From Sporosarcina sp. Marseille-Q4943 (GTDB taxonomy: Bacteria > Bacillota > Bacilli > Bacillales_A > Planococcaceae), in NCBI RefSeq assembly GCF_943736995.1, contig NZ_CALSFT010000002.1, forward strand, positions 1,543,501-1,607,500: a stretch of DNA of 64,000 nucleotides, given 5' to 3'. This document shows, piece by piece, positions 25,978 through 34,396 of the stretch. The translations under genes were made by a program, and so were the position numbers. The notes beneath the pieces were generated by a model that searched no databases, was not told where the DNA came from, and saw nothing but the letters and a program-made list of their open reading frames with translations. The stretch's first letter is position 1. Each line of letters starts with the position of its first letter.

Positions 25978-26394
25978 ATGTTCAATAAAACAATGATATG
26001 GACGACAATCATCGCAACATTATTCACAACAGGGGCATTGAAATTCCTGCATTTTTTCAATTTTATAAAATGGTCACCGGTCGGATGGGGTGAAAAATGG
26101 TTATTATTCGGTTCATCCGATGAAGGTTGGAAGTGGGCAATCTTATTCATCATCTTGCTTATCGTATTCGGATTATTTTATGCTATATCGAGGGCGACGA
26201 CTAACATTCCGCCAGCTATAACAGCCATCGCTGTGAGCATTATCGCAGCTATCGCTATTGAATGGATCATTTATGCGCCACAGACGTTTACAGAAGGTGT
26301 CAAAAAGCTGTCCATTCCATTTATCTCAATTATTGCGATCGTCAGCAGATTCATTACGGGTACCGCTGTTTATATGAAGAAAACTTTCGAATGA
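25978..26394 (+). CDS. YqhR-like membrane protein
   Basis: 138 aa with four membrane helices (about 8-28, 55-75, 80-103, 115-132) and a WSPVGWGEKWLLFGSSDEGWKW loop shortened in quoting to its start; this agrees with YqhR, which adjoins yqhQ and aroQ in B. subtilis. Function unknown. AAGGAGGAG lies upstream of the ATG. Confidence 0.8.
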   Translation: MFNKTMIWTTIIATLFTTGALKFLHFFNFIKWSPVGWGEKWLLFGSSDEGWKWAILFIILLIVFGLFYAISRATTNIPPAITAIAVSIIAAIAIEWIIYAPQTFTEGVKKLSIPFISIIAIVSRFITGTAVYMKKTFE

Positions 26395-26469
26395 CATATA
26401 TAAATAGGTTGCGCCATTGGAACGATATGATAAAATGGGGAAGAAAATGGTGAGGGGAATGGTGTAGCT

Positions 26470-26916
26470 GTGAGACTGCTTGTTCTGAATGGACCGAATT
26501 TGAATCGGCTAGGCAAAAGGGAACCTGGGATTTATGGTGCGGAGACTTTGGCGGATGTTGAAGACAATCTGCAATCAATCGCTCAAGAGCAACTCGTGGA
26601 TATTTCTTTTTATCAGTCGAATGTAGAAGGCGCATTGATTGATAAAATCCATGAAGCCGAGGATACCGGGTGTGACGGAATCATTTTCAATCCTGGGGCT
26701 TATACACATACAAGTGTAGCACTAAGGGATGCAATTGCTTCTGTTAATGTACCGGTCATCGAAGTCCATATTTCGAATATACATAGTCGGGAACCATTCA
26801 GACAAACTTCAATGCTCGCACCTGTGTGCATCGGGCAGTTGTCAGGCTTTGGCACAAGCGGCTATGAGCTTGCACTCCGGGCTTTCCTTCTCCGAAGAAA
26901 AGGGGTAAAGCTATGA
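26470..26916 (+). CDS. aroQ: Type II 3-dehydroquinate dehydratase
   Basis: Dehydrates 3-dehydroquinate to 3-dehydroshikimate in the shikimate pathway. 148 aa, GTG start with AGGGGAAT upstream. Signature LNGPNLNRLGKREPGIYG at the N-terminus (catalytic Tyr in GIYG), NPGAYTHTSVALRDA and EVHISNIHSREPFR. Overlaps the following peptidase gene by 4 bases (ATGA), as with yqhS-yqhT in B. subtilis. Confidence 0.95.
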   Translation: MRLLVLNGPNLNRLGKREPGIYGAETLADVEDNLQSIAQEQLVDISFYQSNVEGALIDKIHEAEDTGCDGIIFNPGAYTHTSVALRDAIASVNVPVIEVHISNIHSREPFRQTSMLAPVCIGQLSGFGTSGYELALRAFLLRRKGVKL

Positions 26917-27971
26917 AACTGTCAAAATTGAGGGAAGCATTGAAAGAACACGGATTAGATGCTCTATTGGTGACGAATCCAAATAACAGACGTTATATGA
27001 CCGGATTTACAGGAAGTGCGGGTGTTGCAATCATCTCAGCTGAGGACGCAGTATTCATCACCGATTTCCGGTATACGGAACAGGCGGCTACGCAAGTGCA
27101 AGGATTCCGCATCGTAAAGCATGAAAAAACGATCATCGAGGAAGTCGCAAACCAAGTGGATCAGATGAAAATTAAAACACTTGGCTTTGAAAAAGATAAT
27201 GTTTCATTTGGCACGTACGAATTATATAATGACAAAGTGGATGCGGAACTGAAAGCGGTATCTGGCATCGTAGAAAAGCTTCGTCTCGTGAAGTCGGCTG
27301 ATGAAATTGAAGTCCTTAAACAAGCGGCGAAAATTGCGGATGATGCATTTTCGCATATTTGCACTTTCATCAAACCGGGTGTAACTGAGCTTGAAGTCTC
27401 AAACGAACTTGAAATGTTCATGAGAAAACAAGGTGCAGCTTCATCTTCTTTTGATATAATTGTAGCTTCGGGGGAACGTGGTGCTTTGCCGCATGGCGTC
27501 GCTTCTGAGAAAGTGATCCAATCTGGAGAAATGGTTACATTGGATTTTGGGGCACTATACAATGGATATATTTCAGACATCACCCGAACTGTCGCAGTTG
27601 GAGAGCCTTCCGAAAAAATGAAGGAAATCTACGAAGTGACCCTTGCGGCGCAAGAACTGGCTTTGGAAAAGATTAAACCGGGTATGACAGGAATAGAAGC
27701 GGATGCAATTGCCCGAGACTACATCAAGTCGAAAGGTTATGGGGATGCCTTCGGACACTCGACAGGCCATGGCATCGGCTTGGAAGTTCATGAAGGTCCG
27801 GCATTATCATTCCGTTCGGAAGCGGTTCTTATGCCGAATATGGCCGTAACTGTTGAACCGGGCATATACCTTCCTGGCATCGGCGGCGTCCGTATTGAGG
27901 ATGATATACTAATCACTGAAGACGGCAACGTCCGTTTGACGCATTCACCTAAAGAATTAATCATCCTATAA
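26913..27971 (+). CDS. papA: Xaa-Pro aminopeptidase (M24 family, YqhT-like)
   Basis: Cytoplasmic proline-specific aminopeptidase, 352 aa. Creatinase-like N-terminal domain (1-125) and M24 pita-bread domain with the five dimetal ligands in [17 protein letters not shown] (two Asp), [16 protein letters not shown] (His), EPGIYLPG (Glu) and VRIEDDILI (Glu). Translation coupled to aroQ; followed by efp. Such peptidases may recycle proline peptides, fitting the efp link to polyproline translation, but that is only an association. Confidence 0.93.
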   Translation: MKLSKLREALKEHGLDALLVTNPNNRRYMTGFTGSAGVAIISAEDAVFITDFRYTEQAATQVQGFRIVKHEKTIIEEVANQVDQMKIKTLGFEKDNVSFGTYELYNDKVDAELKAVSGIVEKLRLVKSADEIEVLKQAAKIADDAFSHICTFIKPGVTELEVSNELEMFMRKQGAASSSFDIIVASGERGALPHGVASEKVIQSGEMVTLDFGALYNGYISDITRTVAVGEPSEKMKEIYEVTLAAQELALEKIKPGMTGIEADAIARDYIKSKGYGDAFGHSTGHGIGLEVHEGPALSFRSEAVLMPNMAVTVEPGIYLPGIGGVRIEDDILITEDGNVRLTHSPKELIIL

Positions 27972-27993
27972 CGAACATAATGGAGGAAAAAGC

Positions 27994-28551
27994 ATGATAT
28001 CTGTAAACGAGTTTAAAACAGGTCTTACAATCGAATTTGAAGGGGACATTTGGCGGATCATCGATTTTCAACACGTCAAGCCAGGAAAAGGCGCAGCATT
28101 CGTCCGCTCAAAACTACGCAACTTGCGTACAGGTAATGTGAATGAAAAGACATTCCGTGCAGGCGAGAAAGTCGAAAAGGCGCAAATTGACAACCGTCGC
28201 ATGCAATACTTGTATGCGAACGGTGATGACCATGTCTTCATGGACAACGAATCATACGAGCAGATTGAATTGTCTTCTGCACAAATCGAAGAGGAATTGA
28301 ACTACTTGAGAGAGAACATGGAAGTTCATATCATCTCATTCAAAGATGAAATCCTTGGCGTCGAACTTCCGGCAACCGTCACTCTCGAAGTGACCGAAAC
28401 TGAGCCAGGCATTAAAGGCGACACGGCGAGCGGCGGCTCGAAACCGGCTACATTGGAAACCGGTCTCGTCGTCCAAGTTCCATTCTTCGTTAACGTTGGC
28501 GATAAACTGATCATCAACACAGAAGAAGGCGAATACGTTTCAAGGGCTTAA
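27994..28551 (+). CDS. efp: Translation elongation factor P
   Basis: 185 aa, three beta-barrel domains. Relieves ribosome stalling at polyproline stretches. The loop [11 protein letters not shown] carries K32, the position modified with 5-aminopentanol in B. subtilis. C-terminal signature [30 protein letters not shown] type, cited only in part. TGGAGGAAA lies ahead of the ATG. In B. subtilis yqhV and spoIIIAA follow; here spoIIIAC comes next. Confidence 0.96.
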   Translation: MISVNEFKTGLTIEFEGDIWRIIDFQHVKPGKGAAFVRSKLRNLRTGNVNEKTFRAGEKVEKAQIDNRRMQYLYANGDDHVFMDNESYEQIELSSAQIEEELNYLRENMEVHIISFKDEILGVELPATVTLEVTETEPGIKGDTASGGSKPATLETGLVVQVPFFVNVGDKLIINTEEGEYVSRA

Positions 28552-28560
28552 TACAAATTT

Positions 28561-28592
28561 ACACTCCGACTCCTTTATGGGAGCGGGGTGTT
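28561..28592 (+). terminator. Terminator after efp
   Basis: ACACTCCGACTCC pairs, with G-U pairs, with GGGAGCGGGGTGT around a TTTAT loop, then TTTTTTT. Confidence 0.8.
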
Positions 28593-28631
28593 TTTTTGTG
28601 TAGTAGTAAATATTTTCAATTCGAATGTCCA

Positions 28632-28660
28632 TCATATTTCCCCTCACCCTTTCATAAGTT
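28632..28660 (+). promoter_or_regulatory. Sigma-E-type promoter directly before spoIIIAC
   Basis: TCATATT (28632-28638), 14-base spacer, CATAAGTT (28653-28660), compared with sigma-E consensus KmATATT and CATACAnT. It lies 23 bases before the spoIIIAC start and 40 bases after the efp terminator, so the reduced operon appears to have its own mother-cell promoter. Confidence 0.65.
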
Positions 28661-28682
28661 GTTCATGAAGGGGGATCCCGAA

Positions 28683-28892
28683 ATGGAATTGAATGATTTA
28701 TTGCGCATTGCCGGAATTGGATTAGTCATCGGATTTCTTCATGTTTTCTTTGAACAGACCGGTAAGAAGGAGTTCTCATTTTTCCTTTTCTTCGTAGCCT
28801 ATATTTACATAGCCGCCGAAATGCTCCGTTTCCTTAGGATTTTCTTTTCGGAAATTGCCGAGTTCTTTCAATGGCTGTCCTTGGCATTCTAA
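28683..28892 (+). CDS. spoIIIAC: Stage III sporulation protein AC
   Basis: 69 aa with two membrane helices (about 9-24 and 31-53); FFEQTGKKEFSFFLF in the loop is the SpoIIIAC signature. Part of the mother-cell half of the SpoIIIA-SpoIIQ channel needed for late forespore development. The frame opens 29 codons upstream, but AAGGGGGATC precedes the ATG at 28683 and the family starts here. It is the first gene of the cluster: spoIIIAA and spoIIIAB are absent. Confidence 0.9.
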   Translation: MELNDLLRIAGIGLVIGFLHVFFEQTGKKEFSFFLFFVAYIYIAAEMLRFLRIFFSEIAEFFQWLSLAF

Positions 28893-29269
28893 TGGTTACG
28901 CTTTTTCAACTTGTCGTGATTTACCTCCTTCTGTTAATCGTGTCCTTCGCTTCCAAGAGCTTGCAGCCGATCATATATGCAGCTATTTTCTTCTTTTTTC
29001 TGTCGTATGTCGGTCTGACGATCATCATACCTTTCGGAAAAACCTTCATGCATCTGTTTGAACCATTGCCAGGATCCTATGCCAAACTATTGATAGGAAG
29101 CGTCTTTTTGTTTTATTTCTCCGAGATGATTGTGAAACATGTGTCTGAAGCGGGATATGAATCTATTGCAACGATTGCACACGTAGCTATTAAAATTGGA
29201 ATTTTGTCACTTTGGCTTCCACAGTTATCAATGCTGCTCGAAACGCTCTCTAAATTCATTATTAAATGA
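28871..29269 (+). CDS. spoIIIAD: Stage III sporulation protein AD
   Basis: 132 aa (125 if the TAATG-coupled ATG at 28892 is used), with about four hydrophobic helices and the SpoIIIAD-like region YAKLLIGSVFLFYFSEMIVKH followed by VSEAGYESIA. The N-terminal third is divergent from the B. subtilis protein as I recall it. Overlaps spoIIIAC, no clear ribosome-binding site, so probably translationally coupled. Confidence 0.82.
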   Translation: MAVLGILMVTLFQLVVIYLLLLIVSFASKSLQPIIYAAIFFFFLSYVGLTIIIPFGKTFMHLFEPLPGSYAKLLIGSVFLFYFSEMIVKHVSEAGYESIATIAHVAIKIGILSLWLPQLSMLLETLSKFIIK

Positions 29270-29284
29270 TCGGATGAAGAATCC

Positions 29285-30184
29285 ATGATACCTATGCTCG
29301 AATCCGTAATCGGGACAGTCCTATCCAGTTTCATTATTGTCATCATCTCAACTTTCATGGCGTTAGTGCTAGATTTCCTATTTCCTTCGTTTACCAGATG
29401 GACGAGAACTTTTCTGTTTTTCATCGTGCTCACCGTCGTCCTATATCCTGCATATGAGCATCTGCAAATGATTCGAACCGTAACACAGACGATTGCGACG
29501 ATGTTCATTTCCATTTATCCGTTATTGACTGCAAGCATCTTAGCATCCGGTGGCTCATTCAGCATGCTGAATTTTCAGCCTGCCATGCTATTGTTTGCAA
29601 ACGGTGCAGTGATCCTCTCGGATAAGATCCTAATCCCGATATTGTCTGCGGCGATGTTGTTTGACATCGTTTCAAGATATCACCCCGCGATGCCTTTTAC
29701 GAAAATGGCGGACTTGCTACGAAGCGCTTTAATTGGACTTGTTTCAGCTCTTGTCGCAGCTTATTCGATCTTCATCACAGCGGGAGGAACAATATCCTGG
29801 GCGTTGACAGGTGTGACGAGCGAACCGATCAAAGAATTGATCCGTCAAAACGTCCCTCTCATCGGTTCCTTCATGACGGACAGTTTAGGCGCGATCGGGC
29901 GTTATTCATCGGGCGCAAGCGTCTTTATCGGGGCGTGGCTCATCGTCACAATTTGGTCAGTAGCTCTTTTGCCTACGTTGAAGACGCTGTTGACCGGTTT
30001 TTTATACCGCTGGACAGCTGCACTTATCGAACCATTCGCCAACGAGGATATTACAGGCATACTTGATGATATCGGGAAGACGTTATTCGTCCTTTGCGCC
30101 GTCTCCTTTCTCGTAGCGTTTGCATTCATTTATACGGCCCTGTTTACTGTCATCCTTGTCAAATTGATTACTGCAGTGAAATGA
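29285..30184 (+). CDS. spoIIIAE: Stage III sporulation protein AE, N-terminally short
   Basis: 299 aa polytopic membrane protein, six to eight helices, with PLLTASILASGGS and the C-terminal KTLLTGFLYRWTAALIEPF region recognisable as SpoIIIAE. B. subtilis SpoIIIAE is about 399 aa with a signal peptide and a roughly 95-residue extracytoplasmic N-terminus; that part is missing. The upstream codons are open only to a TGA at 29267-29269 and contain no start, so the truncation is not a start-choice error. Rather weak ribosome-binding site. Confidence 0.85.
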   Translation: MIPMLESVIGTVLSSFIIVIISTFMALVLDFLFPSFTRWTRTFLFFIVLTVVLYPAYEHLQMIRTVTQTIATMFISIYPLLTASILASGGSFSMLNFQPAMLLFANGAVILSDKILIPILSAAMLFDIVSRYHPAMPFTKMADLLRSALIGLVSALVAAYSIFITAGGTISWALTGVTSEPIKELIRQNVPLIGSFMTDSLGAIGRYSSGASVFIGAWLIVTIWSVALLPTLKTLLTGFLYRWTAALIEPFANEDITGILDDIGKTLFVLCAVSFLVAFAFIYTALFTVILVKLITAVK

Positions 30185-30192
30185 GGGATGGC

Positions 30193-30360
30193 ATGCTAGA
30201 GTTTTTGACTGGCGTTTTATTCATCACTGTATTGTCCTCCATTTTATTATTATTGCTTCCCGAAGAACAGGAGCAGGAATTTCTTCCACTCGTAAAGATG
30301 GCAATGGGAATTTGGATCATTCATTCCATCACGAGAATTTTTGGTCATAGCTTGTTCTGA
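30193..30360 (+). CDS. spoIIIAF: Stage III sporulation protein AF, reduced to its membrane part
   Basis: About 55 aa from the ATG at 30193 (GAGGGA upstream; ATG 30181 also possible). Starts MLEFLTGVLFITVLSSILLLLLP, the SpoIIIAF first helix, followed by FLPLVKMAMGIWIIHSITRIFG, its second helix, and then stops. B. subtilis SpoIIIAF is about 206 aa with a soluble ring-forming domain after the helices. Only 67 bases separate it from spoIIIAG, so no decayed domain remains. Assigned by position and helix sequence. Confidence 0.7.
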   Translation: MLEFLTGVLFITVLSSILLLLLPEEQEQEFLPLVKMAMGIWIIHSITRIFGHSLF

Positions 30361-30427
30361 ACAAGCATAATATGCAACATAGATAACACGAACCATATCC
30401 GTCTTGAAGGGATGAAATGGTGATCAT

Positions 30428-30850
30428 ATGCAAAAATCAAAACGAAAAGTTCATATGCTCTTCATCGGAACGCTGCTTGCGCTCTTCATCATTTTCATCA
30501 ATTCGACGATTGGTTCGATGGGAGGGGAGAAAGGGAAAGGGGAGGAGAGCCGGGAAGCAGCACAGCTTGAACAAGCATTGATGAAGATAGAAGGGATTGG
30601 GGAAGTGTTCATCCACTTCCATTACGATCAATCAGAAGAGCCAAGCCCATTATCCGGTTATTTTTCGGGCTCTGGTTCCTCATCGGTAAAAGAGAATCCG
30701 CTCCGAGGAGTTTTAGTCGTTGCAGAAGGGGCGGACAATCCTAGAACGAAAAACGAATTGACGCGAATCTTGTCGACGGTTCTTCAATTGCCTGAACATC
30801 GGATAGTCGTCGAAGAAATGAAAAGGGGGATACACGTTGAAAGCGAATAA
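30428..30850 (+). CDS. spoIIIAG: Stage III sporulation protein AG, compact
   Basis: 140 aa against about 229 in B. subtilis. One membrane helix (about 10-28), then LEQALMKIEGIGEVFIHFHY and GVLVVAEGADNPRTKNELTRIL, the two halves of the ring-building motif. Between them, where the B. subtilis protein carries a roughly 60-residue insertion that forms the beta-triangle of the large ring, only about 25 Gly/Ser/Pro-rich residues are found. The linker after the helix is also short. Overlaps spoIIIAH by 14 bases. Confidence 0.85.
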   Translation: MQKSKRKVHMLFIGTLLALFIIFINSTIGSMGGEKGKGEESREAAQLEQALMKIEGIGEVFIHFHYDQSEEPSPLSGYFSGSGSSSVKENPLRGVLVVAEGADNPRTKNELTRILSTVLQLPEHRIVVEEMKRGIHVESE

Positions 30851-31376
30851 ACGAACAGTATGGTTCTTGACTTTACTAAGTCTTGTAGCGGTGATCTCAA
30901 TCTACTATCTGAAGAAGGAAGCACCGATGAGTTTAGATGGCATGGCGATATTTGGCGATAATGATGCAGTGACCGTTTCCAAGCCGGGAGATGCTGAAGG
31001 CGAAACGAAAACTGTCTATGCCGACTCGATGTACTTTGAAGAAATGAGAATGCAAGTCCAAAATGAGCGAAGCACCTTGAATGATCAATTGAAATCAAAA
31101 GTGCTTTCTCCTGATACAACTGTTGAAGAAAAAAGCGCGGCGTATGATGAAATGGCAGAACTGACTAAACGTACATCTGCTGAAGTATTGATGGAAACTC
31201 AATTAAAGGCGCTAGGCTATCCAGAAGCGTTTGTACGTAAAGATGGTAGCAAAGTGAGTGTATCTGTAATCGCAGAAGATGGTGGACATTCTACAAAAAT
31301 GGCTGCGGAAATTACACAATACGTATTGACGAGCTGGGAAGATGCACGCACCGTCCAAGTCGACTTTATGGAATAA
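30837..31376 (+). CDS. spoIIIAH: Stage III sporulation protein AH
   Basis: 179 aa, TTG start behind AAAAGGGGG. One N-terminal membrane helix (about 8-24), a linker, a helical stretch (about 65-115) and a YscJ/FliF-like ring-building domain (about 115-178). It should bind forespore SpoIIQ across the intermembrane space to complete the feeding-tube channel. Somewhat shorter than the ~218-aa B. subtilis protein, mainly in the linker. Last gene of the cluster. Confidence 0.88.
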   Translation: MKANKRTVWFLTLLSLVAVISIYYLKKEAPMSLDGMAIFGDNDAVTVSKPGDAEGETKTVYADSMYFEEMRMQVQNERSTLNDQLKSKVLSPDTTVEEKSAAYDEMAELTKRTSAEVLMETQLKALGYPEAFVRKDGSKVSVSVIAEDGGHSTKMAAEITQYVLTSWEDARTVQVDFME

Positions 31377-31385
31377 TGCTTATTC

Positions 31386-31413
31386 GAGGCCCTAAATGGG
31401 TCTTTTTCTTTTT
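31386..31413 (+). terminator. Terminator after spoIIIAH
   Basis: GAGGCCC pairs with GGGTCTT (with G-U pairs) around TAAAT, followed by a T-rich run. Confidence 0.65.
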
Positions 31414-31521
31414 TAATTTGCTCTATTTCACAGTAAATCCAGTATATCTATTTCATTATGGATGAAAAACGTCTAAAATAGGGAGGAGGTACGTAAATAA
31501 ATATGAGTCAGGAGAATTGTC

Positions 31522-32040
31522 ATGTTGAAAATTCAAGAAATCCGTGAAATCATTAAATTAATCGATCAATCTTCAATTGAAAAATTCACATTCGAATCAG
31601 AAGGAACAAAAATAAAGCTGGAAAAAGGAAATAGCGCTCTTCAACATCCCGTTCAAGTTGAACAACGAAAAGAGGAGCCTATTCAGCAAGTTCAACCGGC
31701 TGTCCAAGAGACGAAGAAAGAGCAGTCCGAGCAAGCACCTGCAGAACAAGAGAACAAGGAGTCTTCAACAGATTCATCTGCAGCTGCAAACGACCCTTCA
31801 TTGCATAAAATAACGTCACCGATGGTTGGGACATTCTACCAGTCTTCATCTCCGGAAGCGGATCCTTACGTTCAAAAAGGGGATTCCGTCAAAGCGGATT
31901 CAATCGTCTGCATTGTTGAGGCAATGAAACTTTTCAATGAAATCGAAGCGGAAGTTTCAGGAGAAATTGTGGAGATCTTAGTGGAAGACGGTCAATTGGT
32001 TGAATATGGACAGCCTCTCTTCCTTGTCAAACAGAAGTGA
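31522..32040 (+). CDS. accB: Acetyl-CoA carboxylase biotin carboxyl carrier protein
   Basis: 172 aa. N-terminal segment, Gln/Glu/Ala/Pro-rich linker (about 50-95), then a biotinyl domain with EAMKLFNE; the biotinylated lysine is K136. Carries carboxybiotin between AccC and the AccA-AccD transferase to make malonyl-CoA. Overlaps the open frame of accC; the pair forms an operon. A GGGAGGAGG at 31481-31489 lies further upstream and is not the start signal for this gene; AGGAG at 31510 is. Confidence 0.94.
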   Translation: MLKIQEIREIIKLIDQSSIEKFTFESEGTKIKLEKGNSALQHPVQVEQRKEEPIQQVQPAVQETKKEQSEQAPAEQENKESSTDSSAAANDPSLHKITSPMVGTFYQSSSPEADPYVQKGDSVKADSIVCIVEAMKLFNEIEAEVSGEIVEILVEDGQLVEYGQPLFLVKQK

Positions 32041-32054
32041 GGGGGAATACAAAA

Positions 32055-33401
32055 ATGAAAAAAGTATTAATAGCTAACCGGGGAGAAATAGCAGTAAGGA
32101 TTATCCGGGCATGCAGAGAATTGGATATTGAAACAGTTGCCGTCTATTCGGAAGCGGATCGGGAGGCACTTCATGTCCAACTGGCCGATGAAGCATATTG
32201 CATCGGGCCGAAACTTTCGAAAGACAGCTATTTGAATTTCTCCAATATTATTAGCATCGCTAAATTGACAGGTTGTGATGGAATCCATCCTGGGTATGGG
32301 TTCCTTGCGGAAAACGCAAGCTTTGCAGAACTATGCGAAGAAGTGAATATCGAATTCATTGGACCGACTGCTGATGCAATCTCAAGAATGGGTACTAAAG
32401 ACGTAGCTAGGGAAACGATGAAACAGGCTGGCGTTCCGATTGTCCCGGGATCTGATGGTATTGTCGCTGATGAAGTCGAAGGCCTGAAAGTTGCACAAGA
32501 GATCGGCTTCCCGGTCATCATCAAGGCGACTGCTGGCGGAGGCGGTAAAGGGATCAGGGTTGCCAGAAATGAAGAAGAACTGGCTAAGGGCATAAAAATC
32601 ACACAGAAGGAAGCTGCGGCGGCATTCGGCAACCCTGGCGTCTATCTTGAAAAATATATTGAAGTTTTCCGGCATGTTGAAGTGCAAGTGCTTGCAGATA
32701 AGCATGGCAATACGATTCATTTTGGGGAACGCGATTGTTCCATTCAAAGAAGGATGCAGAAGCTTGTTGAGGAAGCCCCTTCGCCAGCCCTTACACCGAA
32801 GCTGCGCGAAAAGATGGGGGAAGCCGCTGTCAAAGCTGCAGAGGCAGTTAACTACAGAGGCGCTGGGACGGTCGAGTTCATCTTCGATCATATCAACCAG
32901 GAATTTTATTTCATGGAAATGAACACACGTATTCAGGTGGAACATCCAGTAACCGAGATGATTACCGGAATTGATCTGATTCAACAGCAATTGAAGATCG
33001 CAGCGGGTGAAAAGTTAGCTTATCGTCAAAAGGATATCAAGATTAACGGTTGGTCGATCGAGTGTCGGATCAATGCGGAAAACCCAGCGAAAAACTTCAT
33101 GCCTTCACCCGGAAAAGTGACAATGTACATGCCGCCGGGCGGTTTTGGAGTCAGGGTCGATTCTGCGATGTATACTGGATATACGATTCCTCCATTCTAC
33201 GATTCCATGGTGGCGAAGCTGATTGTTCATGCTGATACGCGCGAAGAAGCAGTTGCAAGGATGAAACGGGCACTTGACGAATTCATCATTGAGGGTGTCG
33301 ATACGACAATCCCTTTCCATCTGAATTTGATGGACCACGAAGTTTTCAAGTCTGGTGATTTTGATACGAAGTTCCTCGAGAAGCATACAGTTATGGAATA
33401 A
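32055..33401 (+). CDS. accC: Acetyl-CoA carboxylase biotin carboxylase subunit
   Basis: 448 aa. ATP-dependent carboxylation of the AccB biotin. N-terminal [20 protein letters not shown]-grasp glycine loop [27 protein letters not shown] and [14 protein letters not shown], then the biotin carboxylase C-terminal domain. GAGGGGGA points to the ATG at 32055, not the in-frame start at 32037. Confidence 0.96.
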   Translation: MKKVLIANRGEIAVRIIRACRELDIETVAVYSEADREALHVQLADEAYCIGPKLSKDSYLNFSNIISIAKLTGCDGIHPGYGFLAENASFAELCEEVNIEFIGPTADAISRMGTKDVARETMKQAGVPIVPGSDGIVADEVEGLKVAQEIGFPVIIKATAGGGGKGIRVARNEEELAKGIKITQKEAAAAFGNPGVYLEKYIEVFRHVEVQVLADKHGNTIHFGERDCSIQRRMQKLVEEAPSPALTPKLREKMGEAAVKAAEAVNYRGAGTVEFIFDHINQEFYFMEMNTRIQVEHPVTEMITGIDLIQQQLKIAAGEKLAYRQKDIKINGWSIECRINAENPAKNFMPSPGKVTMYMPPGGFGVRVDSAMYTGYTIPPFYDSMVAKLIVHADTREEAVARMKRALDEFIIEGVDTTIPFHLNLMDHEVFKSGDFDTKFLEKHTVME

Positions 33402-33481
33402 GTGAAGGAACCGGCATTTTTTAGATGGGTTGGACACAAACAATCCGGAGTAAGTAATGCATATAAGGGAGGAGAAGTGGA

Positions 33482-33883
33482 ATGGCTGATAAGGCAAATC
33501 CTTCATTCACAGGGAAGAGTTCAAAGGGAGACGAGGTTTTAGGCCGCGTACAATTGGCTCCCGAAGTGCTTGAAGTCATCATCGGCATTGCAACGAACGA
33601 AGTCGACGGGGTCGTAACGACAAAAGGCAACTTCGCAACCGGGGTTGCGGAAAAGTTCGGCAAAGTATTCCATGGAAAAGGGGTCAAGACGGATTGGACT
33701 GGCAATAAACTCATCATTGACGTTTATTGCGTCGTCCAATATGGCCACTCGATCCCCGCTGTAGCAACGGAGATCCAAAGACAGATCCGTCATGCTGTCT
33801 ACAATATGACTTCACTTGAAACGGAAGAAGTGAACGTCCATATAACCGGCATTGATTTCGACACGTCCGCCGAATCAGAATGA
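33482..33883 (+). CDS. Asp23/Gls24 family protein (YqhY-like)
   Basis: 133 aa Asp23 (DUF322) fold: LGRVQLAPEVLEVIIGIATNEVDGV start region, then VDVYCVVQYGHSIP-like beta segment and a C-terminal helix. In Firmicutes yqhY sits after accB-accC and influences control of fatty acid synthesis; mutants of the B. subtilis gene are reported to affect acetyl-CoA carboxylase. That link is established knowledge, not visible here. GGAGGAG precedes the ATG. Confidence 0.9.
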   Translation: MADKANPSFTGKSSKGDEVLGRVQLAPEVLEVIIGIATNEVDGVVTTKGNFATGVAEKFGKVFHGKGVKTDWTGNKLIIDVYCVVQYGHSIPAVATEIQRQIRHAVYNMTSLETEEVNVHITGIDFDTSAESE

Positions 33884-33886
33884 TCT

Positions 33887-33917
33887 GAAAAGCATCGTCC
33901 ATTGGATGGTGCTTTTC
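33887..33917 (+). terminator. Terminator after yqhY
   Basis: GAAAAGCATC-GTCC pairs with GATGGTGCTTTTC around a 4-base loop; ends the accB-accC-yqhY unit. Confidence 0.7.
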
Positions 33918-33950
33918 AACTTGTCCTGCTATATCTTCGTCAACTGAATA

Positions 33951-33959
33951 TGCTATGAT
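33951..33959 (+). promoter_or_regulatory. Candidate extended -10 promoter of nusB
   Basis: TGC directly before TATGAT (33954-33959), 37 bases ahead of nusB. No clear -35. Confidence 0.4.
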
Positions 33960-33996
33960 AAAGCCCAAGAGACACAGTAGTGGAGGAGACAAACGA

Positions 33997-34377
33997 ATGA
34001 AACGAAGAGAAGCACGCGAAAAGGCGGTTCAAACACTTTTCCAATTGGATAATACAGAAATGTCGATTGAGGAAGCGATCACTTATATAGTGGAGCGGCC
34101 GATCGATCCTTTCTATGAATCGCTCGTCAAAGGAACGACTGAACACCGTGACGAAGTGGACAAAGAACTTTCAAGCAAGCTTGAAAATTGGTCGCTCGAC
34201 AGATTGCCGAAAATCGAAAGGACAATCCTGAGATTGGCAGTCTATGAACTGCTATATCATGAAGATGTACCCCATAAAGTCATATTGAACGAAGCTGTCG
34301 AGCTATGTAAGCAATTTGGAGATGAAAAATCAGGCCGTTTTGTAAACGGAGTACTATCAAAATTCGAGGAAAAATAA
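33997..34377 (+). CDS. nusB: Transcription antitermination factor NusB
   Basis: 126 aa all-helical RNA-binding protein; with NusE (S10) it binds boxA of rRNA operons. Begins [18 protein letters not shown] and contains [17 protein letters not shown] and [25 protein letters not shown] blocks. The frame opens 14 codons earlier, but TGGAGGAG lies ahead of the ATG at 33997. Followed closely by folD, as in B. subtilis. Confidence 0.95.
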   Translation: MKRREAREKAVQTLFQLDNTEMSIEEAITYIVERPIDPFYESLVKGTTEHRDEVDKELSSKLENWSLDRLPKIERTILRLAVYELLYHEDVPHKVILNEAVELCKQFGDEKSGRFVNGVLSKFEEK

Positions 34378-34396
34378 AACGTTGGAGGAAAATGGG

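Noticed and set aside
30094..30192. Longer 88-residue version of SpoIIIAF
   Set aside because: The extra N-terminus overlaps spoIIIAE, is Cys/His-rich and has no ribosome-binding site; GAGGGA supports 30193.
31504..31548. Possible leader peptide ATGAGTCAGGAG... before accB
   Set aside because: A 14-codon frame overlapping the accB start; no attenuator structure or biased codons, so likely chance.
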